Shown: one piece after another, positions 54,281 through 63,381 of the stretch
How positions within the stretch are numbered: the stretch's first letter is position 1
How the letters are laid out: the number at the start of each line of letters is the position of its first letter
Source of the DNA: an uncultured Collinsella sp.
GTDB taxonomy: Bacteria; Actinomycetota; Coriobacteriia; Coriobacteriales; Coriobacteriaceae
Assembly: GCA_949287065.1 (NCBI GenBank)
Contig: CASEEV010000077.1
Coordinates: 1 to 64,000, forward strand
Direction: 5' to 3'
Length of the DNA stretch: 64,000 nucleotides
The notes under the pieces: model-generated
What the model was told of the DNA's origin: nothing
Databases searched by the model: none
What the model saw: the letters and a program-made list of their open reading frames with translations, nothing else
Position numbers and translations under genes: made by a program

Positions 54281-54814
54281 ATGGCCGACATCAACGCCCA
54301 TATGGACAAGACCATCGACAGCCTGCGCCATAACTTCAGCAAGGTCCGCACGGGCCGCGCAAACGCGAGCATCCTCTCCGACATCACGGTCGACTACTAC
54401 GGCGTTGCCACGCCCATTAACCAGATGGCCGCGGTAAAGGTTCCCGAGGCTCATATGCTCGTCGTGGAGCCTTGGGACAAGACGATTCTCGGCGCCGTTG
54501 AGAAGGCGATCGCCGCATCTGATCTCGGCATTACGCCCACCAACGACGGCATCTGCATCCGTCTTCCGTTCCCGGCGCCTACCGAGGAGCGTCGCCGCGA
54601 GCTCGTGAAGGAGTGCCGCGAGCTTGCCGAGCAGGCGCGCGTCTCGATCCGCAATATTCGCCGCGACCAGAACGCTCGCATCGACCGCGACGAGGAGCTC
54701 TCTGAGGACGAGAAGCGCCGCGCTCAGACTCAGGTTCAGAAGACCACCGACTCCTACATCGCCAAGATCGATCAGATCCTCAAGGATAAAGAAGCCGAGG
54801 TCATGGAGATCTAA
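54281..54814 (+). CDS. frr: Ribosome recycling factor
   Basis: Splits post-termination ribosomes with EF-G. The 177 residues show KVRTGRANASIL, the proline-containing YYGVATPINQMA, and RRDQNARIDR. It is slightly shorter than the ~185 norm, but the N-terminus is complete in family terms. It begins 3 bases after pyrH and its stop touches the uppS start. Confidence 0.97.
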   Translation: MADINAHMDKTIDSLRHNFSKVRTGRANASILSDITVDYYGVATPINQMAAVKVPEAHMLVVEPWDKTILGAVEKAIAASDLGITPTNDGICIRLPFPAPTEERRRELVKECRELAEQARVSIRNIRRDQNARIDRDEELSEDEKRRAQTQVQKTTDSYIAKIDQILKDKEAEVMEI

Positions 54815-55600
54815 ATGCAGGTAGATCAGGAGAAACTCGCCGCGTACTTCTCCGATGCCCCTAACGACGTCTCGCTTGAGAGCATAGACGTGGCGCGTCT
54901 CCCGCGCCATGTTTCGGTGATCATGGACGGCAACGGACGTTGGGCCACCTCGCGCGGTCTCGGCCGCAGCGAGGGTCACAAGGCGGGTATCGTGTCCCTC
55001 CGCGAGGTTATCACCGCTTCGGTTCGCCTCGGCATCGACGTGCTGTCTGCTTATGCGTTCTCAACCGAGAACTGGAACAGGCCGCAGCACGAGGTCAACA
55101 TCCTCATGCATCTCTTCGCCAAGACGTTCGTCGACGAACTGCCGTTGCTCAAGCGCGAGAACGTTCGCGTGGTGTTTCTCGGCGACATCTCCGCATTGCC
55201 CGCAAGGACGCGCGAGGTGTTTGAGTACGGCGTCGAGGAATGCGAGCGCCATACCGGTATGGTGCTCGCGCTTGCCGTGAACTACGGCGCGCGAGCCGAG
55301 ATTACGCGTGCCTGTCGTCTGATCGCCGAGGCTGCCGCGCGCGGTGCGATCGACCCTCAGACCATCGATCAGGATACTGTTGCGAACAAGCTCTACACTG
55401 TGGGTCTTCCCGACCCCGAGCTCGTGATCAGAACCTCGGGCGAGCTCAGGCTTTCCAACTACCTGCTGTGGCAGGTGGCATATGCCGAGTTCTACGTGAC
55501 CGATACGTACTGGCCCGACTTTACGCGCTGGGACCTTCTGCGTGCCATACGCTCTTTCCAGCAGCGTGACCGCCGCTTTGGCGGATTGAGCAAGAAGTAA
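54815..55600 (+). CDS. uppS: Undecaprenyl diphosphate synthase (isoprenyl transferase)
   Basis: Adds isopentenyl units in cis to make the C55 carrier of peptidoglycan precursors. The 261 residues contain VIMDGNGRWA with the catalytic Asp, GRSEGHKAG, AFSTENW and the RTSGELRLSNYLLWQ region. The first ~30 residues precede the fold. It directly abuts frr. Confidence 0.97.
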   Translation: MQVDQEKLAAYFSDAPNDVSLESIDVARLPRHVSVIMDGNGRWATSRGLGRSEGHKAGIVSLREVITASVRLGIDVLSAYAFSTENWNRPQHEVNILMHLFAKTFVDELPLLKRENVRVVFLGDISALPARTREVFEYGVEECERHTGMVLALAVNYGARAEITRACRLIAEAAARGAIDPQTIDQDTVANKLYTVGLPDPELVIRTSGELRLSNYLLWQVAYAEFYVTDTYWPDFTRWDLLRAIRSFQQRDRRFGGLSKK

Positions 55601-55604
55601 TCGC

Positions 55605-55645
55605 GACCGCCATGCCCGTGAACGACCCCCGCAGGCATGGCGGTC
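55605..55645. repeat. Perfect 12-bp inverted repeat between uppS and cdsA
   Basis: GACCGCCATGCC pairs with GGCATGGCGGTC around a 17-base loop. There is no T-tract after it. It could be a weak terminator, a processing hairpin or a protein-binding palindrome. Confidence 0.6.
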
Positions 55646-55676
55646 TGCCTATGCGCGGGGGTGAAGCGAGGTAGAC

Positions 55677-56585
55677 GTGGCTTTGTCTGACGAGAGGCCT
55701 TCAACGCAGGCGCACCACGGCTTTGACGAGCCGGTGCTGAGTTCGGAGGAGCAGTCATCGCCTGCAGGTGCGGAAAGCGGTTTCAGCAAATTCTTCGTAC
55801 GCGCCGGGTTCGGCATTCTGTACGCGGTGCTCTTCATCGCGTGCTTGGTTTTCGGGCGCTATACCACGGCTGCGTTTGTTGCGGTTATGAGCTGGCTGTG
55901 CTGCATGGAGTTCTATCGCATGATGCGGCTCGACGGCAAGATGCCCAATGAGTTTCTCGGTCTCGTCGCTGCGGTGCTCTTTCCGCTTTCGGCTCTTGTG
56001 AGCCCGATCTTCCTCACCGCCCTTCTCTTCCTGCTCGTGCTCACACTCGGGCTCTGGTATGTTCGATCGCCGCGTGCGCGCATCGCCGACGTGGCTTTGA
56101 CGGCGCTCGGTCCTCTGTACACCGGCTTTATGCTCTCGGCTATCGTTCTCATTCGCGATGTCGACGCAGGGGCGGCGGGTGCGCTCCTTTCGGTGGGCGT
56201 TTGCGCGTCGCTGTGGGTGTCCGACTCGTTTGCCTACCTTGTGGGCAGCCGCTTCGGCAAGCATAAGATGGTCCCCAAGATAAGCCCCAAGAAGTCATGG
56301 GAGGGCTTTGTCGGTGGCCTTGCGGGCTCGATCCTTATCTGGGTCATTTTGTGGGCTACGCATTGGTACGATCTCGCGCTTTGGTACGCCGTGGTCTGCG
56401 GTCTTGTGGTCGCGGTTCTCGGCGTCGTCGGCGACCTCATCGCTTCCCGCATCAAGCGCGGGGTAGGCGTCAAGGACTCCGGCAACCTGATTCCGGGTCA
56501 TGGCGGCATGCTCGACCGAAGCGACTCGCTGATCTTCGGAGCGATCACCGCCTACTTTCTGCTCGCGATCGGAGGAGTTATCTAA
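55677..56585 (+). CDS. cdsA: Phosphatidate cytidylyltransferase
   Basis: Makes CDP-diacylglycerol for phospholipids, in the membrane. The 302 residues begin with a ~40-residue polar N-terminus and then about eight membrane helices. The signature runs DSFAYLVGSRFGKHKM, SPKKSWEGFVGG and, at the end, VKDSGNLIPGHGGMLDRSDS. It starts with GTG and ends overlapping dxr by one base (TAATG). Confidence 0.96.
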   Translation: MALSDERPSTQAHHGFDEPVLSSEEQSSPAGAESGFSKFFVRAGFGILYAVLFIACLVFGRYTTAAFVAVMSWLCCMEFYRMMRLDGKMPNEFLGLVAAVLFPLSALVSPIFLTALLFLLVLTLGLWYVRSPRARIADVALTALGPLYTGFMLSAIVLIRDVDAGAAGALLSVGVCASLWVSDSFAYLVGSRFGKHKMVPKISPKKSWEGFVGGLAGSILIWVILWATHWYDLALWYAVVCGLVVAVLGVVGDLIASRIKRGVGVKDSGNLIPGHGGMLDRSDSLIFGAITAYFLLAIGGVI

Positions 56586-57781
56586 TGGATGCCCCTCGCA
56601 CTCATGCAAACAACGGAAGTGCCGAGCGTGTTCGCGTAGCTGTTCTCGGTTGCTCGGGATCCATCGGCATGCAGACGCTCGATGTGTGCCGTACCCACGC
56701 CGACAAGCTCGAAGTCGTCGCCCTTTCGGTCAATACGTCTGTTGACTGCCTCGTCAAAGCGGCGGAGGAGTTCAGGCCCAAGCGCGTTGCCATTGCCGAC
56801 AAGGGTCTAAAAGACGACACGCGCATCGCCGATCTTCCTCGCGGTTGCGCGGTGCGCTTTGGCGAGCGCGCCGTGAGCGAGATCGGCATTGAGGACGACG
56901 TCGATGTTGTCGTGGTGGCACTTGTGGGCGCTATCGGCGTGTGGTCGTGCGCACGCGCCCTTGAGGCGGGAAAGCGCGTGGGCCTTGCGAACAAGGAGTC
57001 GCTCGTCATCGCGGGTGACCTGATCATGCCGCTTTCTCGCCGCTCGGGGGAGCTCATACCTATCGATTCAGAGCACTCGGCTATCTTTCAGTGCTATCGC
57101 GGCGAAGATCCTGCCGAAGCGCATGCCATATGGCTTACGTGCTCGGGCGGCCCCTTTTACGGACGCACTCGCGCCGAGCTCGAGAAGGTCACGCCTGCCG
57201 ATGCGCTCGCGCACCCTACCTGGAACATGGGCGCCAAGATCACCGTTGACTCCGCCACGCTTATGAACAAGGGTCTCGAGTGCCTTGAGGCGCATCATCT
57301 GTTTAACGTCGACATGGATTTCATCAACGTCGTCGTTCAGCGGCAGTCCAAGATCCATTCGATGGTGGAGTACTGCGATGGGTCGGTTATGGCGCACCTA
57401 GGCGCGTCCGACATGCGCATACCCATTCAGTACGCGCTCTCGTACCCGCGACGCTGGGATACGCCCTGCCCGCGACTCGACTTCAGACAGCTCGGTTCGC
57501 TTGACTTTGGCGCACCCGACACCGAGGCGTTCCCATGCCTTGCGCTCGCCCTGGAGGCGGGCAAGACGGGGCGCACGATGCCATGCGCTATGAACGCCGC
57601 CAACGAAGTGGCCGTCTCAAGCTTTCTTGCAGGTTCCTGTGGATTCACGGACATCGATCGCACGGTCGCCCATGTCATGGAGCGCCATGAGCCCGAACGG
57701 GTAGAGAGCTTGGATCAGCTCTGGTCGATCGATCGCTGGGCGCGTGAAGAGGCGCGGGCGTTCGTAGCCTCGAGGAGGTAG
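56585..57781 (+). CDS. dxr: 1-deoxy-D-xylulose 5-phosphate reductoisomerase
   Basis: Forms MEP in the non-mevalonate isoprenoid pathway, using NADPH. The 398 residues have GCSGSIGMQTLDV (NADPH), ANKESLV, and IDSEHSAIFQC with the metal and substrate residues, plus NMGAKITVDSATLMNK. The ATG shares a base with the cdsA stop. ispG, a later step, is two genes on. Confidence 0.97.
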   Translation: MDAPRTHANNGSAERVRVAVLGCSGSIGMQTLDVCRTHADKLEVVALSVNTSVDCLVKAAEEFRPKRVAIADKGLKDDTRIADLPRGCAVRFGERAVSEIGIEDDVDVVVVALVGAIGVWSCARALEAGKRVGLANKESLVIAGDLIMPLSRRSGELIPIDSEHSAIFQCYRGEDPAEAHAIWLTCSGGPFYGRTRAELEKVTPADALAHPTWNMGAKITVDSATLMNKGLECLEAHHLFNVDMDFINVVVQRQSKIHSMVEYCDGSVMAHLGASDMRIPIQYALSYPRRWDTPCPRLDFRQLGSLDFGAPDTEAFPCLALALEAGKTGRTMPCAMNAANEVAVSSFLAGSCGFTDIDRTVAHVMERHEPERVESLDQLWSIDRWAREEARAFVASRR

Positions 57782-57782
57782 C

Positions 57783-59147
57783 ATGAGCGCTCTGCTCGGA
57801 ATTATAGCCCCCGTTTTCTGGTTCGTCGTGGTTGTTTCGTTTCTCGTGTTCGTGCACGAGGGCGGGCACTTCTTGGCCGCACGTGCCTGCGGCGTCCGTG
57901 TCACCGAGTTCTTTCTCGGCATGCCGTGCCGCTTCAATCTGAGCCACGTCTCAAAGCGAATCGGCACGAAGTTCGGCGTGACCCCGCTTTTGCTCGGCGG
58001 GTACGCCATGATCTGCGGCATGGAGCCCTTCGACGACGGCCTCGCTCCTCGCGCGCTTGCCCTTGTTCACCGTCGCGGCGTCATGAGCGTCGAGGACCTT
58101 GCGCAGGAGCTCGGCTGCGACGCTGACCGCGCGCTTGACATCTGCGTCGCGCTACAGGGCTGGGGCGCTCTCGCGCCGAGGTACGACGAATCCAAGGGCG
58201 AGCGCCCCGGCGGTCGGTATCTTGCAACGACCTACGCCTCCATGCCGCGCGACGGCGAGGGCCGCACCATCTACGACGGCAAGGCGTTCGACCGCGCCGG
58301 GTCAACGCAGGAGGGCGCTGCGTGGGAGCCGCCTTTCTCGGACGACGAGTTCTTTGCGCGCGAGCGTTCGCGCACCTACGTCGGCGTTGGCTTCTGGAAG
58401 CGCGCGTTCATGCTCGTTGCCGGCATCGTCGTCAACATCGTCGTCGGCTTTGCGCTTATGATGAGCGTGTACTCCATCATCGGCTTCACCGTTGCCCAAG
58501 ACGTCAACACCATCGGATCGGTCGAGCAGGACTCGATTGCCCAAGAGATCGGGCTTGCTCCCGGCGACGCCATCCTGTCGATCGACGGTACGCCAACCGA
58601 TACCTGGACCGACGTCTATACGGCGCTGCAAGAGGCAGCCGGTTCCGGTGAGTTCGAGCTCGTGTTCGATCACGACGGGACGACCGAGACCGCAGCGGTG
58701 GATCTTGACGAGGGCGAGATGCTCGGCATCGGCGTGTCGACCGAGCTCGTTCGGCTCAACCCCGTCGATGCGGCGCAGGTCTCGTGGTCTTCAATCGTCC
58801 TGACTGCTCAGTCCGTTGCGAGCCTGCTCAATCCCTCGCAGACGCTCACCGTTCTCGATCAGTCGACCTCGGTGGTGGGGATTGCCGTCATGTCCGCGGA
58901 GGCCGCTTCAGCGGGCGCGGCAACGCTTCTCAACTTCGCCGCCGCCATTTCGTTCTCCTTAGGGTTCATGAACCTGCTGCCCATCCCCCCTCTCGATGGC
59001 GGCAAGCTTCTCATCGAGATCCTCCAGGCAGTCTTTCGCAGACCCGTTCCGCTCAAGGTGCAAAACGGACTCTCGGTTGTCGGCCTTGCGCTCATCGGCG
59101 TTCTCTTCGTCTATATGCTGCGCATCGACTTCATGAGATTCTTCTAA
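57783..59147 (+). CDS. rseP: Site-2 protease RseP with winged-helix-like insertion
   Basis: Intramembrane metalloprotease that cleaves membrane-bound regulators. The 454 residues show HEGGH (25-29, zinc and catalysis) in the first helix, GGYAMICGME, a PDZ domain (~236-325), and NLLPIPPLDGG (397-407) with the third zinc ligand. Between residues ~83 and 195, where the family normally has a short cytosolic loop, sits an extra segment. Residues 88-152 read as a helix-turn-helix plus wing (SVEDLAQELGCDADRALDI, then a Gly-rich strand pair). The ATG has GAGGAGG upstream. It lies between dxr and ispG, the usual place. Confidence 0.94.
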   Translation: MSALLGIIAPVFWFVVVVSFLVFVHEGGHFLAARACGVRVTEFFLGMPCRFNLSHVSKRIGTKFGVTPLLLGGYAMICGMEPFDDGLAPRALALVHRRGVMSVEDLAQELGCDADRALDICVALQGWGALAPRYDESKGERPGGRYLATTYASMPRDGEGRTIYDGKAFDRAGSTQEGAAWEPPFSDDEFFARERSRTYVGVGFWKRAFMLVAGIVVNIVVGFALMMSVYSIIGFTVAQDVNTIGSVEQDSIAQEIGLAPGDAILSIDGTPTDTWTDVYTALQEAAGSGEFELVFDHDGTTETAAVDLDEGEMLGIGVSTELVRLNPVDAAQVSWSSIVLTAQSVASLLNPSQTLTVLDQSTSVVGIAVMSAEAASAGAATLLNFAAAISFSLGFMNLLPIPPLDGGKLLIEILQAVFRRPVPLKVQNGLSVVGLALIGVLFVYMLRIDFMRFF

Positions 59148-59159
59148 GGGAGCCGCCTT

Positions 59160-60227
59160 ATGGCCAATACAGAAACGCCTCGTTCTCTCACGCGTCCCGC
59201 GCATGTTGGCCCCGTTGTGATCGGGGGAGGCGCTCCTATCGTCGTGCAGTCGATGACCTGCACAAAAACCGAGGACACCGAGGCGACGGCGGCGCAGGTC
59301 CGCTCGCTCGCAGAGGCAGGCTGTGACCTGGTAAGGGTTACGCTGCCGCACAAGGGCGCGGTGGACTCCTTTGCCGCGATATGCGCGCAGAGCCCTGTTC
59401 CCATTGTCGCCGACATTCACTTCGACTACGAGCTCGCTATAGCGGCGGCGCGCTCGGGTGCGGCGAAGCTGCGCATCAACCCGGGCAACATCGGTTCGTG
59501 GGACAAGGTCGACGCGGTTATCGAAGCCGCAGGGGAGAACGGCTGCGCGATCCGCATCGGCGTGAACGCCGGCTCGCTCGACAAAGCGGTCGACGCGCGA
59601 GAAGACCTGACCTTGCCCGAGAAGCTCGTAGCCTCCTCCGTCGAGTTCATTCGCCACTTCGAGGCTCGCGGCTTTGACAACATTGTTCTTTCTGCCAAGG
59701 CGCACGACGTGCCGACGACTATCGAAACCTACCGCGCGCTTTCGCGAGAGCTGCCGCAGGTTCCCTTGCATCTGGGGGTCACCGAGGCGGGCACCCCTCA
59801 GCAGGGCACGATCAAAAACGCCGTAGCCCTCGGCGTTCTGCTGAGCGACGGCATCGGCGATACGCTTCGGGTTTCATTGACCGCCGATCCGGTCGAAGAG
59901 GTGCCGGTGGCCTGGGGCATCCTGCAAAGTCTCGGGCTCAGGCGCCGCGGTCCCGAGCTCGTCTCATGCCCTACGTGCGGTCGCACGCAGGTGAACCTTA
60001 TTCCCGTTGCGGAAGAGGTGGAGCGTCGTCTCCGCATGTTAGATAAGCCCATCTCCGTTGCCGTGATGGGCTGCGTTGTCAACGGCCCGGGCGAGGCCAA
60101 GGGCGCCGACGTGGGCGTTGCCTGCGGCAAAGGGTGCGCGCTTCTCTTCCGCAAGGGCGAGGTACTGCGCAAGGTACCGGAAGACGCTATAATCGACGAA
60201 CTGTTCAAGGAGATCGACGCACTGTAG
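59160..60227 (+). CDS. ispG: 4-hydroxy-3-methylbut-2-enyl diphosphate synthase
   Basis: Penultimate step of the MEP pathway; a [4Fe-4S] enzyme. The 355 residues contain MTCTKTEDTEATAAQV, RINPGNIG, and the cluster region CPTCGRTQVNL with a third Cys in MGCVVNGPGEAKGADVG. It is in a conserved row after dxr and rseP. ispH and the middle pathway genes are not in this window. Confidence 0.97.
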   Translation: MANTETPRSLTRPAHVGPVVIGGGAPIVVQSMTCTKTEDTEATAAQVRSLAEAGCDLVRVTLPHKGAVDSFAAICAQSPVPIVADIHFDYELAIAAARSGAAKLRINPGNIGSWDKVDAVIEAAGENGCAIRIGVNAGSLDKAVDAREDLTLPEKLVASSVEFIRHFEARGFDNIVLSAKAHDVPTTIETYRALSRELPQVPLHLGVTEAGTPQQGTIKNAVALGVLLSDGIGDTLRVSLTADPVEEVPVAWGILQSLGLRRRGPELVSCPTCGRTQVNLIPVAEEVERRLRMLDKPISVAVMGCVVNGPGEAKGADVGVACGKGCALLFRKGEVLRKVPEDAIIDELFKEIDAL

Positions 60228-60321
60228 GAAGCGAAGGGCAGGTACTCTGCCTGTTCGCAATCGACGTGATCCTGCAGGGCGCTGCGATAGCTCGTTTAGC
60301 AACTAGGAGAAGAGGAACACC

Positions 60322-62049
60322 ATGACGCAAGCTATGAAGATGAGCCGCCTGTACGCGCCCACCCTCAAGGAGGACCCAGCGGAGGCGGAGCTTGCGAGCC
60401 ATAAGCTCATGCTTCGAGCGGGCATGATCCGCAAGGCCGCTTCGGGCCTGTACAGCTACCTGCCTCTTGCGTGGCGTACGCTCAGAAAGATCGAGGCCAT
60501 CGTTCGCGAGGAGATGGACGGCATCGGAGCTCAGGAGTGCCTGCTCCCGATCCTCATTCCTGCCGAGTACTGGCACGAGTCGGGCCGCTGGGATGCCTAC
60601 GGCCCCGAGATGATGCGCGTCACCGATCGCCATGGCCGTGAGTTCTGCCTCGGTCCCACGCACGAGGAGGGCTTCACCGACCTCATCCGCAACGAGCTCA
60701 AGAGCTACAAGCAGCTGCCCTGTACGCTTTACCAGATTCAGGACAAGTTCCGCGACGAGATGCGCCCGCGCTTTGGCCTTATGCGCGGCCGCGAGTTCAT
60801 CATGAAGGACGCCTACAGCTTCTCCGCCACGCAGGAGTCGCTGCAGGAGATCTACGACGACATGAAGGACGCCTACGCGCGCATCTGCGAGCGCTGCGGA
60901 GTCCATGCGCTTCCTGTTGCCGCGGATTCGGGCGAGATCGGCGGCGACACCTCCGTTGAGTTTATGGCGCTCGCCGAGGCCGGCGAGGCCGCCCTCGTGT
61001 ACTGCGACGACTGCGGCTACGCCGCTGACGAGGAGGCCGCCGTCTCCACCGTTGCCGTTTCGGAGGGCCCAGGTTCTGGCGAGCTTGAGCGCGTGTACAC
61101 TCCTGGTCTCGGCACTATCGAGGCGGTTGCCGAGTTCTTCGGCTTCCCCGAGAACGGCACGCGCAAGTCACTCGCCCTTATCGACGGTGAGGGCAAGCCT
61201 GTTGTGGCTATCATTCCCGGCGACCATGAGCTGAATGAGATCAAGGCCGGCAAGGCCTTCGGCAGTTTCCACCTTATGACCGAGGAGGAGCTTAACGAGA
61301 CAGGGCTCCATAAGGGCTTCATCGGCCCGGTCAACCTTCCCGAGGGTGTGCGCCTGGTGTGCGACGAGAGCCTGCGCGCCTCCAAGAGCTGGACGTGCGG
61401 TGCCAACGAGGTCGACTATCACTTTACCGGCGCCTGCCCGGGGCGCGACTTTGAGGTTGACGCCTGGGCCGACCTCGTTACCGTGCGCGAGGGCGATCCG
61501 TGCCCGCATTGCGGCCGCCCGCTCAAGGGCGCGCGCGGCATCGAGGTGAGTCAGGTCTTCCAGCTTGGAACGAAGTACTCCGAGGCCATGGGCGCTACGT
61601 TTGTGGGGGAGGACGGCAAGGAGCGCCCGCTCATCATGGGCTGCTACGGCGTCGGCGTCTCGCGCACGCTCTCGGCGGTTATCGAGCAGCACAACGACGA
61701 GAACGGCATTATCTGGCCGGTTCAGATCGCTCCCTACGAGGTTTCGGTCATCGCCCTCGACAAGAAGGGCGAGGCTTTTGACGCTGCCTCCGACCTTGCC
61801 GACAAGCTCGCTGCCGAAGGCATCGAAACGGTGTTTGACGACCGCGCCGAGCGCCCCGGCGTTAAGTTTGCCGACAACGACCTCATGGGCTTCCCGTTTC
61901 AGATCGTGGTCGGCAAACGCGGTTTCAAGAACGGCACGGCCGAGCTCAAGAACCGTGCGACGGGCGATCGCGAGGACGTGGCGCTCGACGAGGTCGTGGC
62001 AAAGGTTGCCGCCCTCGTGCGCGCGCAGCGTATGCCGTACGCCGGCTAA
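60322..62049 (+). CDS. proS: Prolyl-tRNA synthetase (bacterial type)
   Basis: Charges tRNA-Pro. The 575 residues have the class II motifs, including FRDEMRPRFGLMRGREFIMKDAYSF region segments, the INS editing domain in the middle (~230-390), motif 3 as GCYGVGVSRTL, and a C-terminal anticodon-binding domain. The editing domain makes it the long bacterial type. No T-box is seen upstream. It ends in a clear terminator. Confidence 0.98.
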   Translation: MTQAMKMSRLYAPTLKEDPAEAELASHKLMLRAGMIRKAASGLYSYLPLAWRTLRKIEAIVREEMDGIGAQECLLPILIPAEYWHESGRWDAYGPEMMRVTDRHGREFCLGPTHEEGFTDLIRNELKSYKQLPCTLYQIQDKFRDEMRPRFGLMRGREFIMKDAYSFSATQESLQEIYDDMKDAYARICERCGVHALPVAADSGEIGGDTSVEFMALAEAGEAALVYCDDCGYAADEEAAVSTVAVSEGPGSGELERVYTPGLGTIEAVAEFFGFPENGTRKSLALIDGEGKPVVAIIPGDHELNEIKAGKAFGSFHLMTEEELNETGLHKGFIGPVNLPEGVRLVCDESLRASKSWTCGANEVDYHFTGACPGRDFEVDAWADLVTVREGDPCPHCGRPLKGARGIEVSQVFQLGTKYSEAMGATFVGEDGKERPLIMGCYGVGVSRTLSAVIEQHNDENGIIWPVQIAPYEVSVIALDKKGEAFDAASDLADKLAAEGIETVFDDRAERPGVKFADNDLMGFPFQIVVGKRGFKNGTAELKNRATGDREDVALDEVVAKVAALVRAQRMPYAG

Positions 62050-62065
62050 CGAGCGCTGTATCTTC

Positions 62066-62101
62066 GGGCCGCGTCGTTTTTGACGCGGCCCTTTCTCTTT
62101 T
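62066..62101 (+). terminator. Intrinsic terminator after proS
   Basis: A 10-bp perfect stem (GGGCCGCGTC with GACGCGGCCC) with a GTTTTT loop is followed by TTTCTCTTTT. Confidence 0.92.
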
Positions 62102-62137
62102 ATCCGCTTACATACGCATGGTCTGAGAGGATTACCT

Positions 62138-63166
62138 ATGAACTACGCTGAATGTGCGCTCGGCGCGCGCGGACATATGGGTCCGTATTGCAAGGCATGC
62201 ACGGTGTGCGACGGCAGGGGATGCAAAGGCGCCATCCCGGGGCCGGGGGCCAAGGGCTCGGGGACGGTCGCAGTGGCCAACCACGCAGCCTGGCAGGGCC
62301 TGTACGTGAACATGGATACGTTCCATGAGCCGTTTGAAGCCGACACGACGTTCTCGTTCTTTGGACGCGAGCTGAAGGCGCCCATCATGGTTGCTCCCGT
62401 TGGCGATGTGCAGCGTCATTATGGCACTGAGCTTACGATGGACGCCTACAACGACGAGGTAACTGCCGGAGCGGCGGAGGCGGGAACCATCGCTTGGACA
62501 GGAGACGGCGTGGATCCGGGGATCTACCGCCATGCCTGCGAGGATCTCAAGGCTCTCGGCGGGGCAGGGGTGGCCGTGTGCAAGCCATGGTCGCAGGATG
62601 TTGTCGACGAGAAACTTGCGCTTGCCCTCGATGCGGGCGTGACTGCCGTTGCCATGGACGTCGACTCTGCCGGGCTTCCTTTTCTTAAAGGCGTGGTACC
62701 GCCCGCAGGCCCCAAATCCGAGTCGGCGCTTGCCGAGATCATCTCCTCGTGCCCCGTTCCGTTTATCGTCAAAGGGGTTATGACGCCCGACGCTGCCGAG
62801 AAGGCCGTTCGCGCAGGCGCCTCGGGCATCGTCGTGTCGAACCATGGCGGGCGCGTTCTCGACGGCACGCCGCCTACCGCAAGCGCTCTGCCGGCTATTG
62901 CCGCATCTGTTCCCGACGACGTGTGCGTGCTCGTAGACGGCGGCATACGGAGCGGTCTCGACGTGTTCCGCGCGCTGGCCCTGGGTGCCGATGCTGCGCT
63001 CATCTGCCGTCCGTTTGTCGTTGCGGTATATGGCGGGGGCGCGAGCGGGGTCAAGGGCTACTTCGATCAGCTCGTAGCCGAGCTCAAGGACGTCATGGAG
63101 ATGTGCGGTGCCAAGACGATCGCCGACATTGAGCGGGGCATGCTTTACGAGGGGTTTAGGCGCTAG
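62138..63166 (+). CDS. FMN-dependent alpha-hydroxy-acid oxidizing protein
   Basis: A flavoprotein of the glycolate/lactate oxidase family, 342 residues. It has the catalytic H236 in SNHGGRVLDG, the FMN-phosphate motif VDGGIRSGLDVFRALALGADA and a Lys before GVMTPDAAEKA. The N-terminus carries a cysteine cluster (C18, C21, C24, C29) in the style of clostridial relatives. The substrate is not known from sequence; lactate or another 2-hydroxy acid is possible. It stands alone between proS and the tRNAs. Confidence 0.88.
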   Translation: MNYAECALGARGHMGPYCKACTVCDGRGCKGAIPGPGAKGSGTVAVANHAAWQGLYVNMDTFHEPFEADTTFSFFGRELKAPIMVAPVGDVQRHYGTELTMDAYNDEVTAGAAEAGTIAWTGDGVDPGIYRHACEDLKALGGAGVAVCKPWSQDVVDEKLALALDAGVTAVAMDVDSAGLPFLKGVVPPAGPKSESALAEIISSCPVPFIVKGVMTPDAAEKAVRAGASGIVVSNHGGRVLDGTPPTASALPAIAASVPDDVCVLVDGGIRSGLDVFRALALGADAALICRPFVVAVYGGGASGVKGYFDQLVAELKDVMEMCGAKTIADIERGMLYEGFRR

Positions 63167-63199
63167 AGCGGCGACTCAAAACTTTTTTGGAAAAAGTGC

Positions 63200-63228
63200 T
63201 TGCATTCGCTCGGAGGTTCCCGTATATT
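63200..63228 (+). promoter_or_regulatory. Promoter of tRNA-Ala
   Basis: TTGCAT (63200-63205), a 17-base spacer and TATATT (63223-63228). An A/T-rich tract with ACTTTTT/AAAAAGT pairing lies just upstream and could act as UP element or end the previous transcript. Confidence 0.75.
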
Positions 63229-63259
63229 ATTCCTCGCACCGCACGTGCGGTTGCGATTC

Positions 63260-63335
63260 GGGGGCATAGCTCAGCTGGGAGAGCGCATGACTGGCAGTCA
63301 TGAGGTCGCGGGTTCGAGCCCCGCTGTCTCCACCA
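63260..63335 (+). tRNA. tRNA-Ala (anticodon GGC)
   Basis: Cloverleaf: acceptor GGGGGCA with TGTCTCC (two G-U pairs), D-stem GCTC/GAGC, anticodon stem CATGA/TCATG with loop CTGGCAG, T-stem GCGGG/CCCGC. CCA is encoded. It reads GCC and GCU codons. Confidence 0.97.
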
Positions 63336-63342
63336 GAAACAC

Positions 63343-63376
63343 AATGGCTCACAGGCTTTGCTTGTGGGCCATTTTG
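63343..63376 (+). terminator. Hairpin between the two tRNAs
   Basis: An 11-bp stem (AATGGCTCACA with TGTGGGCCATT, one G-U pair) is followed by TTTTGC. It ends tRNA-Ala or serves as a processing site. Confidence 0.7.
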
Positions 63377-63381
63377 CTACT

